Source: Glandiceps talaboti
Taxonomy: Eukaryota; Hemichordata; Enteropneusta; Spengelidae
NCBI RefSeq assembly: GCF_964340395.1
Contig: NC_135571.1
Span: forward strand, 3,727,953-3,791,952
Reading direction: 5' to 3'
Length of the DNA stretch: 64,000 nucleotides
In this document: piece by piece, positions 11,445 through 23,195 of the stretch
How the letters are laid out: the number at the start of each line of letters is the position of its first letter
Position numbering within the stretch: position 1 is the first letter of the stretch
The notes under the pieces: generated by a model
Told to the model about the DNA's origin: nothing
The model's database searches: none
The model's input: the letters and a program-made list of their open reading frames with translations, nothing else
Translations under genes and position numbers: made by a program

Positions 11445-13105
11445 TGATATGATATGTGTTTTATTGTCATATATATACTGATACATATATAATGAAATGT
11501 GCATTGATTTTGCGTGTAATGAAAAAATTTACAAAAACAATATTCTATAGAGGACTCCTAACACGAAATTGATGCGTCAATAGAGAACTTAAATTGATTC
11601 ATTAAGAGTGCGGACTGCAGTTGGGTAAAAGCTAAACAATGTGCGATTAGAACCTGATTTGATCGAACGGTACCGCTCGCCTGAGCGCATAAGTTGGAAT
11701 AAATTACGTGCTGGATGGAAATCGTCTTTTACAATTGACTGAGCTCTTTTCTTTACTTGAGCGTTGTACAACTCATTAAGAAAAGGAAGTTGACATCCAA
11801 TGATGCTACTGGCAGTGTTAACGATTCGATTGAGACGTTTCCGGTCATCAACTGTGGCATTGCCCCACCAAACGATGATTGACAGTGTCAGGACACTCTC
11901 AATCACCGCTCGGTAGAACTTAATCAACAGTCCCTGGCTGACACGGAAACTTCTCAATCGTCTTAAGAAGAACAGTCTTTTCTGTGCTTTCTTCACAATA
12001 TGATCATTATTGATTTCCCATTTCAGATCGGCTGAGAGGTAAACACCGAGAAACTTAAAATACTGTACTATTTCAACCTCTGAGTTGTTGATGACTAGAG
12101 GAACAATATCAGATGGATTCCTTCGAAAGTCCACAATAATCTCTTTGGTCTTTTTGACATTCAGTTCAAGATTGTTTTCAGAGCACCATGTTATGATAGA
12201 GTTCACTTCATTACGATATGATGTTTCATCGTTTTTGATCAATCCGCCCACGGTGGTGTCATCAGCAAATTTGATGATAAAATTATTATCAGACACAGTA
12301 ACACAATCATGGGTAAATAATGAGTATAACATTGGCGACAGATTACAACCTTGAGGTGTACCAGTATTAAGAACTAGAGATTTCGAATAATTATTTCCAA
12401 TTTTAACAACTTGTGATCGATCTAATAAAAAATGTAACACCCATTTACATATACTAGCAGTAAGTCCCAGCGATATTAGTTTGTCATATAATCTAAAGGG
12501 TGAAATTGTATTGAAAGCTGAGCTGTAATCGATGAATAAAAGTCTGGAATAGTTAGGTATTTTCTGGTCAAGGAAGCTCGTTACATTGAATAATGCTAAT
12601 GAAATTGCATCCTCAACTGATCTGTTCTTTCTATAAGCAAATTGGTATGGATCAAGAGACGGTGGGAGTTTAGATCTAATGTACTGACTTACTAGAGTCT
12701 CTAAACATTTCATAACTATCGATGTTAACGCAACTGGACGGTAGTCGTTCAAACATGTAACCGGTGAACGCTTTGGCACAGGAATGATGATCGCTTTCTT
12801 TAATATATTTGGGACATAATATGGTGCAAATAATTTCACACAGTTCATCCCTGCATGATCGCAAAAGACGGGGACTAATTCCATCAGGGCCTGGAGCCTT
12901 CTTCACTTTCAGTTTGGATAGAACGCGGTGAGTGTCTTCATGCGATACCTCAAACGGTTGAGGTAGACTGTCGCTACTGATCACATGTAGTGTGCCCAGG
13001 GGTTTATCAAACCGCGCATAAAATTCATTGAGTTTGTTCGGCAAGGAAGGGTCATCACTGGGTGCAGACTTTGACCTGGGCTTAAACCCTGTAATGATGA
13101 CTGCT
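11445..13105 (-). mobile_element. L2/CR1-like LINE fragment, minus-strand copy (inverted-repeat arm B, more complete)
   Basis: Same element as 8822-10287, but longer at both ends. The 5' side adds about 40 codons typical of this group (ITGFKPRSKS, DDPSLPNKLNEFYARF) up to about 13105, where homology to the family stops, so it is 5'-truncated. The 3' side adds about 75 bp of UTR ending in a short (ATATC)n tail at about 11440-11465, the usual L2/CR1-type end. The RT frame runs 12884-11589 with motifs [11 protein letters not shown] and KFADDTT. The first frame runs 13113-12676. The same single frameshift as in the other copy separates them, so neither copy can make active protein. Confidence 0.95.
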
Positions 13106-13866
13106 TCACACATATACTTGGTAACTTGGCACTGTGGAGGAGGGAAAATGAGAAATGTGCACCGGAACTAAACTGTTTGAATATTTGCTGTTACTTTGTT
13201 TAAGAAAACTCAAACCAAATCTCCGTGAAAATAAAGAAAAAAATCAGGGTCACCATACAAATATTTTGAGTAGAGGTCAAATGTTATCAAAATTAAGCTA
13301 TTTCAGAATCCAATATGGTGGCCGGGTGATTACATCCCACAACAGAGGCATTGCTACAACACACTTTTGTAATATACCACACCAAATAACAATAGTTTTA
13401 ATTTAATTTGTGAATATCCTAGTACGCAGAAACATTAGTTGCTACTGTAGTATTTTAGAAGAAATATTCCTAATAGTTTTTGGTGAATATATTAGTCCTA
13501 AATATATTTTTTACTTGCAGCATAATAGTTGCCTAATGATCAATCACGCCTTTTATTCATCAGAAAATGAGAGGTCATCTAAACGAAGAGTAGAATTTCA
13601 TCAAAGCCTCACAACAATGAGTTTGCAGTTGTATGATGTACGTAACGGGTTCGTGTAAAAGAGCTACTTAACGAAACCTTAACGCGTGAGAACGGTTTTA
13701 AGTGATTGAAGGAAAGGTGTCAATCTTAACGTTATCTGTCACGTTCTCTGTCAAATGCTGTCCATTGTGCTTACACAAATCAAGTCGGATATACGAAGAA
13801 AAGTAATCAAATAAATTGGATTAATGGAACTTGGCACAGTATGTTGGAAGTACAAAGACTTGTATT
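13106..13866. other. Intergenic, nothing recognised
   Basis: Unremarkable AT-rich sequence between the LINE and a small TIR element. Short ORFs here have no recognisable domain. Confidence 0.4.
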
Positions 13867-14226
13867 ACAGCTAAAATGATGTTAGCTTGATGTTTCACTC
13901 ATGCACCATTTCTAACGCAAAAGAAACAATTACATATGTGGCGCGCACAGTGGGGATGTAGAAGTAGTCAAGTTGAAATGTTGATTATCAGTTAGAAAAT
14001 AAACTATTGCAGGCTGCAGCCATTAAAATCATCAATTCCATGTGTGATGTTTTCATTAGAAGTTTTTGTATTGCACTGTGGAAGAATAGCAATGCTTATC
14101 TCTGGTCAATATGACTGGGCAAAGGATCAGATTGTGTGTATTGTGTCTCTGTTATTGTTAGTCTTGAAGTGTGTCTCTCTTTGTGTCCCATGAGTGAAAC
14201 ACCAAGCCTTTATCATTTTAGCTATA
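13867..14226 (-). mobile_element. Non-autonomous TIR element (family M1), ~360-bp copy
   Basis: The left terminus 'cagctaaaatgatgttagct' and the inverted right terminus match the ends of 10427-11020. The interior shares several blocks with that copy in reverse orientation, so this is an inverted, internally shorter family member. Confidence 0.72.
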
Positions 14227-14439
14227 CATGTCATGGTTTGATAAGAACTGTCTTATGGCCTCTTTATGTGTACATGAAATGCCAGGAGAACTTCGAATTT
14301 GTTTGTGAACGTAAACTGTTATGTAAAGAGACCATATGGATACAACTGTTCTTATCAAAGGATGGAATGTACTTTCTAATACAAGCCTCTTATGTTCCAA
14401 AATGCTGTGCCAAGTGTTATTAATTCAATTCATTTGTTT

Positions 14440-14665
14440 TACTTTCCCTATGAATCACCTGTGGGTAAATATACTGTATTTATGTTTAAGTACACATAGT
14501 ATGGTGCAATATATCCAACAATTTTATTTTGGGGTCCGCACCCAAAAACCAGCACCCCAATGAATCACAATTTCAACTTATTACTATACTACTTATAGAT
14601 AAAATAGACCTTTATTTGACATTTACAGTGTCAAATTATGGGTATCTTGACAATTTTCAGTGAAT
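14440..14665 (-). repeat. Dispersed repeat family R1, minus copy
   Basis: Read on the minus strand it begins 'atattcactgaaaattgt', contains 'gtagtatagtaa', 'gggtgcggaccc' and 'acaggtgattcat', and aligns end to end with 19965-20235 (+). Confidence 0.65.
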
Positions 14666-14929
14666 ATATTGTTGGTTAAAATAGGTAATAAAAAATAATG
14701 CTCCTGTTGCAGCTAATGCGTCTGTAAATAAAGTCAAAACAGAACACTTGACATTTATGTATACAGATTGACACAATTCACACAGGGAAAAATCCTTCAC
14801 GCTCTATTGAAAAAATATAACGATTTGTCCAAGTTATTGATGCCGATCATCACCATATTGTTATGTAACAATATACATTACATAAACATATATACACATA
14901 CATACTTGACAAGTGTAAATTTATACATG

Positions 14930-14958
14930 CAGGCAGGCAGACAGGCAGGCAGGCAGGC

Positions 14959-14995
<37 letters not shown>
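14930..14995. repeat. (CAGG)n(CAGA)n microsatellite
   Basis: Tetranucleotide tract about 330 bp upstream of the first sulfotransferase-like gene. The rest of 14666-15323 shows no further structure and should hold that gene's promoter. Confidence 0.95.
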
Positions 14996-15323
14996 CAAAT
15001 CGTTAAATTGTTGATCTCTACTGTCAGTGTATTGAGTTCTAACTTCATGTAAATACCCCGTTCCAGCACTCCATACATACAGTGAATGGACCCATTTTGA
15101 TGCAACTTACATTATGGTTAAAATACACATAATTATTTCTTCCAAATATTGGACCCCTTAACTTGTATCAGTATCATTATCAGCTTCACTTTCCCATTCC
15201 CATCATTCTACGTGATATCAAGTGACGTTTGCATTTCTGTTTATTTCGACGCATGCGCCTTGTGTACTTAATAGTGCATAATTCATAAACGATTCTATAT
15301 TTCATATTTCGTTACATTCTACC

Positions 15324-17407
15324 ATGAAAATTTTCTTTAGTCGTAAACTATGTGTAATTATTATTTTGATATTCGCTGTCATTATGGGATATGTTGTCAT
15401 TAGTACCTGTATAGAAACACTGTCAAGATATCATGCTTCTGCCAGGTAAGTGTAGAATGTTGAAATATTTAATATCCAGTGATGATCAACGATTTTTAGC
15501 ATTTCTTACTTATAATTGACAGTCGACAGTTCGGATAGGTTTAAAACAATTTACAAATGTTTACTAATTATCTGCCGAAAGGTTTCCTATTTCGTCATCT
15601 GACAAAATATGTCTGTTGTCACTAGATTTATAGTAGACGAGATATTGACAATATCAAAACATGTTATATGCCTTTGCTGAGTTAATAATACTGACTACAT
15701 TGTAGGTAGAGATTATCAAAACAATTTTGTCAGATTTGAAACGACACCTGTTGCCGCATTCAGTGTAGAGCTAATCTGATCACGTGACCTATGACGTAGA
15801 TCTATGACCTGTGACCACCTGTAGTGATAAAGAGCCTTTGATAACAAACAATCCACTGGTACTGCAGTAATAACATTTCTTTTCACGTAACATTATCCTG
15901 ACTTGCATGCTATACAAACAACGTGGACTATTTTTTTCAATCCAATATTAATATTTTGTATTGTCGTTGTGTAAAAGTTCAGACGTCATACACATAAAAT
16001 TTGAGATGCGTTTAAAATCTGACACATGTCCTACTTTAGGAAGAGTGTGGAACGATTTCAAGTCCGATTTTTCGAATAAAACGTTAACTGTTTACAAACC
16101 TATACTCAAATTGTATATCATATCATATCATATCATATCATATCATATCATATTATATTATATTAGTTATGGAGGCAACAACGACTCTCTTCTCTGGTTT
16201 TGTATCCAAGTATTCGCTGCATTTTTGACAGTGTTTTTCAATCAAATCATTTAAAGATTATAAATAATAAATGTCGTATCTAGGTAGAAAATGTCACTAA
16301 TTTTTAACATGTACTTTCCTCCATAGAATATTTTCCACGGTAGAAAACGAGGACACACGTAAACTAGAAACAGTGCAGAACAGCGCCACCACAGGATTTG
16401 GACATGACCATGATCGAAACTCCAATACATTCTTCCAAGCCACGATCGATAAAATAATGCTACAACATCCATGGTTGCTTAAACAGAATTTTATTCCAAA
16501 TTTTTACACTCGTAGAGATGAAAGTTTGCAGGGTTATAAAGACGAAAATTTATCTATAGTGTTTGTGCACTATCCTAAAGCAGGAGGGCGCACTATGAAA
16601 TCATGTCTTGATGATGTAGCTCGTCTGCAGTTGTACCCCAAACCAACACGATTGAAAGTGAACGTGCCTGAATACCCCTATAACGATATTCCCGCCCAGA
16701 AATTCTACGTTTCTGAATTTACATTTGGAATTTGTGATACTCTTCAAAGACCATGTTCATATTTTACAATTTTAAGGGATCCGTTTGAAAGATTAATTTC
16801 TTTGTATAATTATTGTCATTTACCAATATATGACCCAATTTGTCGGGTGGGTGATGTTCACAATTCAACTATTCAAGAATGGAGTCTTTACCACGGCAGC
16901 CACTTCTTTCGTCAGCTGTTGTACAACTTTCAGGAAACCTGCTTCGAATCACCCATACACGAAGAACTCCTAGAACTTGTGGACAACAATATATTTAAGG
17001 CGAAAAGTGGACATGAAATACCGTGTTGGTACTTAAATAAACTTTTTCTACAATCACGCCTGACTCAATATGAAAGCGAAATGCTGCTTAAATATATCTT
17101 GGAGAACTTAGAAAATTGGTTTACAGTGATTGGGATGGTTGATGAGTATGACCTTTCTCTGAAGATGTTAGAAAAGGCCTATGGGTTACCCTTCGTTGAA
17201 CAATGCACACAAGTACATATAGTAGCAGGTAAAATTGAGAATAATGAAGATGTGGAAATAATCAAGGAAAATGACGTCATGGAAAAAAAGAGAATATTAA
17301 TGGAAGATGGTAAAGTTCAGGAAGCATTGAAATTTGACATTCTTATCTATGATAAAGCAACAGAAATATTTAAACGTCAGAAACAGAAATACCTTTCAAT
17401 GTTATGA
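15324..17407 (+). CDS. Golgi type II sulfotransferase-like protein, paralogue 1
   Basis: Two exons, 15324-15445 and 16327-17407, joined AG|A (Arg) in phase 2, give 400 aa. The donor is CCAG|gtaagt and the acceptor is tccatag|AATA. Residues ~8-30 form a signal-anchor helix (LCVIIILIFAVIMGYVVIS), typical of Golgi type II enzymes. The PAPS 5'-phosphosulfate loop is HYPKAGGRTMK (PKAGGRT at 124-130) and the 3'-phosphate site is ILRDPFERLIS (189-199). Together these mark the P-loop sulfotransferase fold as in heparan/uronyl sulfotransferases (Sulfotransfer_2-like). The conserved segment WYLNK and the ENWFxVIG block are shared with its paralogue. Acceptor substrate unknown. AATAAA lies directly after the stop (17408-17413). 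It converges with the paralogue at 17628-19332. Confidence 0.85.
16109..16165. repeat. (ATATC)n microsatellite in the paralogue 1 intron
   Basis: Pentanucleotide tract, similar to the LINE tail repeat at 11440-11465. It could be a remnant of a LINE 3' end, but no LINE sequence is recognisable next to it. Confidence 0.9.
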
Positions 17408-17490
17408 AATAAAGAAATTCATAAATGTATACACATTGTTTGTCATTTGTGTTTATAAATTATACGGAATTTATAAATGAATGAGAGACA

Positions 17491-17597
<107 letters not shown>

Positions 17598-17627
17598 AAT
17601 ACTGTCCAAGATCTTTAATCTCCATCA

Positions 17628-19332
17628 TTACGTTGAAAACAATCTTATGTATTCTTTTTCCTCTTTCTTGAATATTTCCGTCGCTTTTTCGTAAATGCGT
17701 ATGTCATATCTCAATGCATTCTGTACTTCAATGTCTTGCATTAGTTCTGTTTTCCTGTCAATGTTCACAGTTTCCTTGGCGTCTGTTGTTTGTGTTTTCT
17801 TCTCTCCAGCAGCATAGCGTTTGGTCGTTACTATATGAATATCAGAGCATTTCTCATAAAACGGTAAATTGTACACTTTTTCTAAGAGTTTAAGTGTCAT
17901 ATTATGTTCTGCGGTGATACCAATAACTGAAAACCAGTTCTCTAAATTATCTAAAATGTATTCTAATAAAATTTCATTTTCGTCGTCGGTGAAGCGATCG
18001 AGAAGCACTTTATTGAGATACCAACAGGGGAGGGATCCTGTGTGTGTACGGTTGCCCACACTGCTGACGAGTTCATCGCGAAGTGAAGTCTCTAAACAAA
18101 CCTCCCTGAAGTTGTAGAGCAGTTGACGAAAAAAATGGCTGCCGTGAATAAGTACCCAGTCTTTGAGAGATGAAGTGTTGATATCCCCAACGGTGCATAT
18201 TGGATCGTGTATACCAGACCGACAGTACTCATAACACGATATTAGTCTCTCGTATGGATCTCTCAAAATTGTAAAATATGAACACGGTTGCTGCAGAATG
18301 TCACATATACCAAATGTAAATTCGGAAACGTAGAATTTCTGAGGTGATATGACTTCATAGATACGGTTTCTATTGCGCATGTTCATCCTGGTCGGTACAG
18401 GGTATGAACGCAAGTCAGCAATGGTATCCAGACATTCCTTCATAGTGCGACCTTCTGCTTTGGGATAATGCACAAAAACGACAGATGTATTTCGGTCGCT
18501 GTAAAGTTTACCACCTTCTCTGTTCTTTGTGTAAAAATTCGACATAAAATTATGTTTTTGTAACCAAGGATACCGTAATATTACATCATCGATGGAAACG
18601 CGGTTTGTTGGAATCTTTTGGTTCCCGTTTTTTTCGCCTTCTGGAAGGTACGTCTTAGATGTCTCCTTTAAGTGTCTCTCAGTTGACTCATCGCCAGGTC
18701 GAATTCTGAAAGCCAAGGAGAAAAATAGTTAATGTCAAAGCAATGATAATACAACCAGTGAAAAAACACCGGTGCGTTTGCTTGAATGAAGTGAGCTAAA
18801 GAAAGACTTCAGGCAATGACAAAGTTTGGCCAAACAAGAATACAACAGGGGGTGCCTAGCCTCTGATGTAGTATGAGACGACGCTTTATTACAAAATTTG
18901 CATTTCGGCGACATGGGTTAGTTGAAAATGGTACAAGCTGAGTTTGTATGCTCTTTACTCACGTAACAATACTTACACAGCGTTCTTGTTTATGTGTATG
19001 TCTTCTATGACACTGAACAAAGACTATACCTGATTTTACCTGCTTGTGACGTCGGTTGATATCACGTACAACATCCGGGGTAGTTATACGATATCACACA
19101 CATAAACTTATATCATTAATGTATACATGTAACTCACTGAATGCATCAAATAATATATATATATAACAATATGTAACAGTTCTTACCTTTGGTTCACACA
19201 ATGAACTTGAAATTGAAAAATTGGAAGACGTATAAAACCACTCATCAGTGTCAGAAAACCCAGAGTTAAAACGAACAGTAGTAGTGCAGACACTTTACGT
19301 CGACTGCAACCGGTAACGTCCCTCATACCCAT
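17628..19332 (-). CDS. Golgi type II sulfotransferase-like protein, paralogue 2
   Basis: Two exons, 19332-19187 and 18705-17628, joined AG|A (Arg) in phase 2, exactly as in paralogue 1, give 407 aa. A second Met lies at residue 3. The signal anchor is about residues 16-36 (LLLFVLTLGFLTLMSGFI). The PAPS loop reads PKAEGRT (130-136), with Glu where the paralogue has Gly, and the 3'-phosphate site is ILRDPYERLIS (195-205). The segments FYVSEFTFGICD, GSHFFRQLLYNF and CWYLNK are shared nearly verbatim with paralogue 1, so the two arose by inverted local duplication. The Gly-to-Glu change sits in the nucleotide loop and may alter activity or cofactor binding. The stretch 18720-19180 is the intron. 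Confidence 0.85.
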
Positions 19333-19964
19333 TGGCAAGAGTGCGTATATCATATACTTGCTATATCTGACAGGATTGGTTGGTTCAATTAACTATATGA
19401 TCACATTTAAAAATGAACCCAACAAGACAAACGAATTCTCTTCTCACGACATTTAACGGTGACCAGGATGCATAGATGGATGTCCCCTGTGCATAGACGT
19501 CTGCTGTGTAATATTATAAATCAGGAACTACATACGTGGCTATAAGGTAAGCGACATCCAGTAATATACCACCATCATAATGATGTATCATTGAAATGTC
19601 AAGTGTTCAACGGTCTGCGTACACAAGGGTATTTGTACAAGTATAATCTATTGAATTTCATCAAATGATATGCTATAATCCCGGATAAATGGATTGCATA
19701 TGATCGTCAGCTGTGTCTGCTTTACAGTGTATTAGGGCGGTCCATTTTTGTTTAATATTCATATTTTTCTAATGACCCAACCGGCTCTGAAGCTCCTTAT
19801 ATCTGACCATTAAAAGCGCGCCCCCTGTGGCTGGATCAGAAAAAACTTCACAGATAATGAAGACATCGGAAGCGTGCATCTCCCGGACGGTGAAAATTAT
19901 GCCACACCTGCGCATGCGCCTGTTGTAACTGGAGTTATTCTTTCATCAGACAACCAAAATATAT
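19333..19964. other. Upstream region of sulfotransferase paralogue 2
   Basis: Likely promoter region of the minus-strand gene. No TATA box or other motif is convincing. The rest is unremarkable intergenic sequence. Confidence 0.4.
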
Positions 19965-20235
19965 TCACTGAAAATTGTTAAAATTCCAATAATTAGAGTT
20001 TGTATATGTTGATAGAGGTTGATTTTATACACTTCCAGTAGTATAGTAACAGGTTGACATCGTCATGTTGGGTACTTATTTTAGGGTACGGACCCAAAAA
20101 TCAATTTGATCAACACCATACTATGTGTATAGCTATGTCTACTAACAGGTGATTCAATATTGTTCAGGGTGTACGATATTACAAGTAAAATTTCAACAAA
20201 AACATGTTCCAGGTGCAGTAAGCTGACTACAGCAA
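19965..20235 (+). repeat. Dispersed repeat family R1, longest copy
   Basis: About 270 bp sharing 'atattcactgaaaattgtt', 'gtagtatagtaa', 'ggtacggacccaaaaatcaa' and 'aacaggtgattcaat' with the copies at 1318-1475 and 14440-14665. No coding capacity. Confidence 0.65.
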
Positions 20236-20864
20236 CACAGAGAAGAAAGCTTTTAAATTAATGGCTCATTTTATTGCATTTTTTTCATGGTAACTTTCTT
20301 ATTTTATATTTATTCTCATCATTTCTGGGGCATCCAGTCTACTAAATGTGAGAAGAAAATGATAATAGCTTTTAAATCATAATCTTTCTTTTATACCGAT
20401 AGTTTTTGATTTTATGATGAGTCATCATTTTGCAATTTAGGGATGTATCATATACTCAGTATCACTTCCAATTTAATTCAATGCCATTAACCTGAGCAAT
20501 AAAGGGGCTTTCAGTAATTATAAGGGGGAGGCTGGGGGAAAATCAGGCCCAGGATGTTGCGTAAAACGTGACCCTCCCCTGATTCCGTCGTGCTACAAAG
20601 TGACCCTCCCTTCAATTTCTCTAAAATATGACCCTCTCAATTAAAATATTCAGAACGCATGGTTTAAATGCCGTCAGACATGGGAAATATCTACGATTTA
20701 TTAAGTAAAGGTTATTACTATCAATTCTTTATTTCCACGGTAACAGAAGAAACAAAACTAAACAAGATATATACACAAGATAGAAATATCCACAAAGAAT
20801 ACAATTATAGACACAAAAACATACACATCAAAAACAGACGGTCTACAGAGTACTACGTACATTT

Positions 20865-21325
20865 TTATGGACTGTCTCTGAATTTCACAATTCAATTCTG
20901 GGAACATTATGGTATTTTAATACATTTAGTGACGGTCTTGGAATTCAACACATTTCTGGGAACATCTTGGAATTTCATACATTTTAGGGAATGTTTTGGA
21001 ATTCAATACAGTTCTGGGAACATCTTGGAATCTGATACATTTTAGGGACAGTCTTGGAATTCAATACATTTCTGGGAACTGTTCGAAATTTCATATGTTT
21101 AGGGACTGTCTCAAAATTCAATACATTTCTGGGAACATCTTGGAATTTCATACATTTTAGGGAATGCCTTGGAATTCAATACATTTCTGAGAACTGTTTG
21201 GAATTATACGTTTAGAGACTACCTCAGAATTCAATACATTTCTGGGAACATCTTGGAATTTCATACATTTTAGGGACCGTCTGAGAATTTAATATCTTTA
21301 GGGTCTGTCTCAGAATTTCAACATT
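20865..21325. repeat. Minisatellite, ~57-bp dimeric unit
   Basis: About eight copies of a unit made of two related halves, 'gaattcaatacatttctggg' plus 'aacatcttggaa' and 'tttcatacattttaggga'. Non-coding. The preceding 20236-20864 shows no gene. Confidence 0.85.
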
Positions 21326-22204
21326 GACTGTATTAGCTAAAGAAGAAAATTTGTTATTTTACAGAAGGATTTATCTTATATTGACCCGTACCAAGGACCT
21401 AATTTTCACATCATGTACAAGGACTATATATTACATCAACATTAAAACAAGAAACGTTGCTGTAACCTTGTCCTTGTGACTTGTGTAGCATTTGTCTTTG
21501 GTTTGTTTGTTTGTTTTCACTTTCCTGCCATGGTAAAATAATTTGCACGTATCATTCTAGACATAGCGACACACAATAACTCAATGATGGGGAACTTGCT
21601 ATCCTGACTGAGCATGCTCAGATGTAAAGGATTATGGGACTATCTGTATTTATCGCAATACCTAATTTACAATAGTCAGGGTAACCATGACTACATTATT
21701 TATGTCTACAAACAATGTAACAACACTATTTACAATATGGATTAATTCATATTTATCACATTCCCATGATGCAACGTTCAGGATATTCAAGATGGCGGGT
21801 TTGCAAGTTCCATATTGCTGAGGCTATATGTAGTATTGTACTTCCATAATCTAACATCAGTGACAGATTTGTTGGCACTGAGCCAAATTTTATCTCTCAT
21901 ATATTACCATCGTTATTAAATTGACAGTTTTTGCATACTTAATATTTTCAAAGATAAATGTACTGGAATACACACTGATGATGAAACAACACATGAGGAA
22001 CAGACTAATATGAATTAAACCTGGAAGTATCAAAGCTGAGTTTCATCATGTAATTGTTACAATGGTACACTGGTGCAATGTAATTTATTTTACGTATTAT
22101 ATTGTGTAAAGGTAACTTTATTAAAATGCTTCATGTGACATGTGAATTATTCCATGCAATTTATGCTAATTAAATGATTATGTTTATTCAATGGCACTAA
22201 AAGT
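21326..22204. other. Intergenic, nothing recognised
   Basis: Unique AT-rich sequence between two tandem arrays. I see no ORF, RNA gene or repeat terminus that I can support. Confidence 0.35.
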
Positions 22205-23195
22205 CTTAAATTGTGGCAGTTAATATACCAAAGTGTTACACTGTGGCAGTCAATCTACCAAAGTGTTACAATGTGGCAGTCAATCTACCAAAGTCTTACA
22301 CTGTGGCAGTCAATCTTCCAAATTGTTACACTGTGGCAGTTAATCTACCAAAGTGTTACACTGTGGCAGTCAATTTACCAAAGTGTTACACTGTGGCAGT
22401 CAATCTACCAAAGTGTTACACTGTAGCAGTCAATCTTCCAAAGTGTTACACTTTGGCAGTTAATCTACCAAAGTGTTACATTGTGGCAGTCAATCTGTGA
22501 AAGAGTTACACTGTAGCAGTCACTCTATGAAAGAGTTACACTGTAGCAGTCCATCTATGAAAGTGTTACAATGTGGCAGTCAATCTACCAAAGTATTACA
22601 CTGTAGCAGTCAATCTTCCAAAGTGTTACACTGTGGCAGTTAATCTACCAAAGTGTTACACTGTGGCCGTTAATCTACCAAAGTGTTACACTGTGGCAGT
22701 CAATCTTCCAAATTGTTACACTGTGGCAGTTAATCTACCAAAGTGTTACACTGTGGCAGTCAATCTACCAAAGTCTTACACTGTGGCAGTCAATCTTCCA
22801 AATTGTTACACTGTGGCAGTTAATCTACCAAAGTGTTACACTGTGGCAGTCAATTTACCAAAGTGTTACACTGTGGCAGTCAATCTACCAAAGTGTTACA
22901 CTGTAGCAGTCAATCTTCCAAAGTGTTACACTGTGGCAGTTAATCTACCAAAGTGTTACATTGTGGCAGTCAATCTGTGAAAGAGTTACACTGTAGCAGT
23001 CACTCTATGAAAGAGTTACACTGTAGCAGTCCATCTATGAAAGTGTTACACTGCAGCAGTCCATATATAGAAGTGTTACACTGTAGCGGTACAGTGTAGC
23101 AGTCAATCTATGGAAGCAGTACATTGTAGCAGTCAGTCTCAAAAAGGGTTACACTGTAGCAGTCAATCTATAAAGGTGTTACATTGTAGGAGTCA
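22205..23195. repeat. 30-bp minisatellite with a 480-bp higher-order repeat
   Basis: About 33 copies of a 30-bp unit of the form 'gttacactgtggcagtcaat' plus 'ctaccaaagt'. A block of about 310 bp (22261-22570) recurs at an offset of exactly 480 bp (22741-23050), i.e. 16 units, with only about two differences, including the same pattern of variant monomers. Because 30 is divisible by 3, one frame stays open and reads as a 10-residue repeat (AVNLPKCYTV), but upstream context and codon pattern give no sign of a gene. Confidence 0.95.

Noticed and set aside
22205-22980. ORFs encoding a 10-residue repeat (AVNLPKCYTV)
   Set aside because: The 30-bp period keeps one frame open by chance; variant monomers and array ends break it, and there is no gene context.
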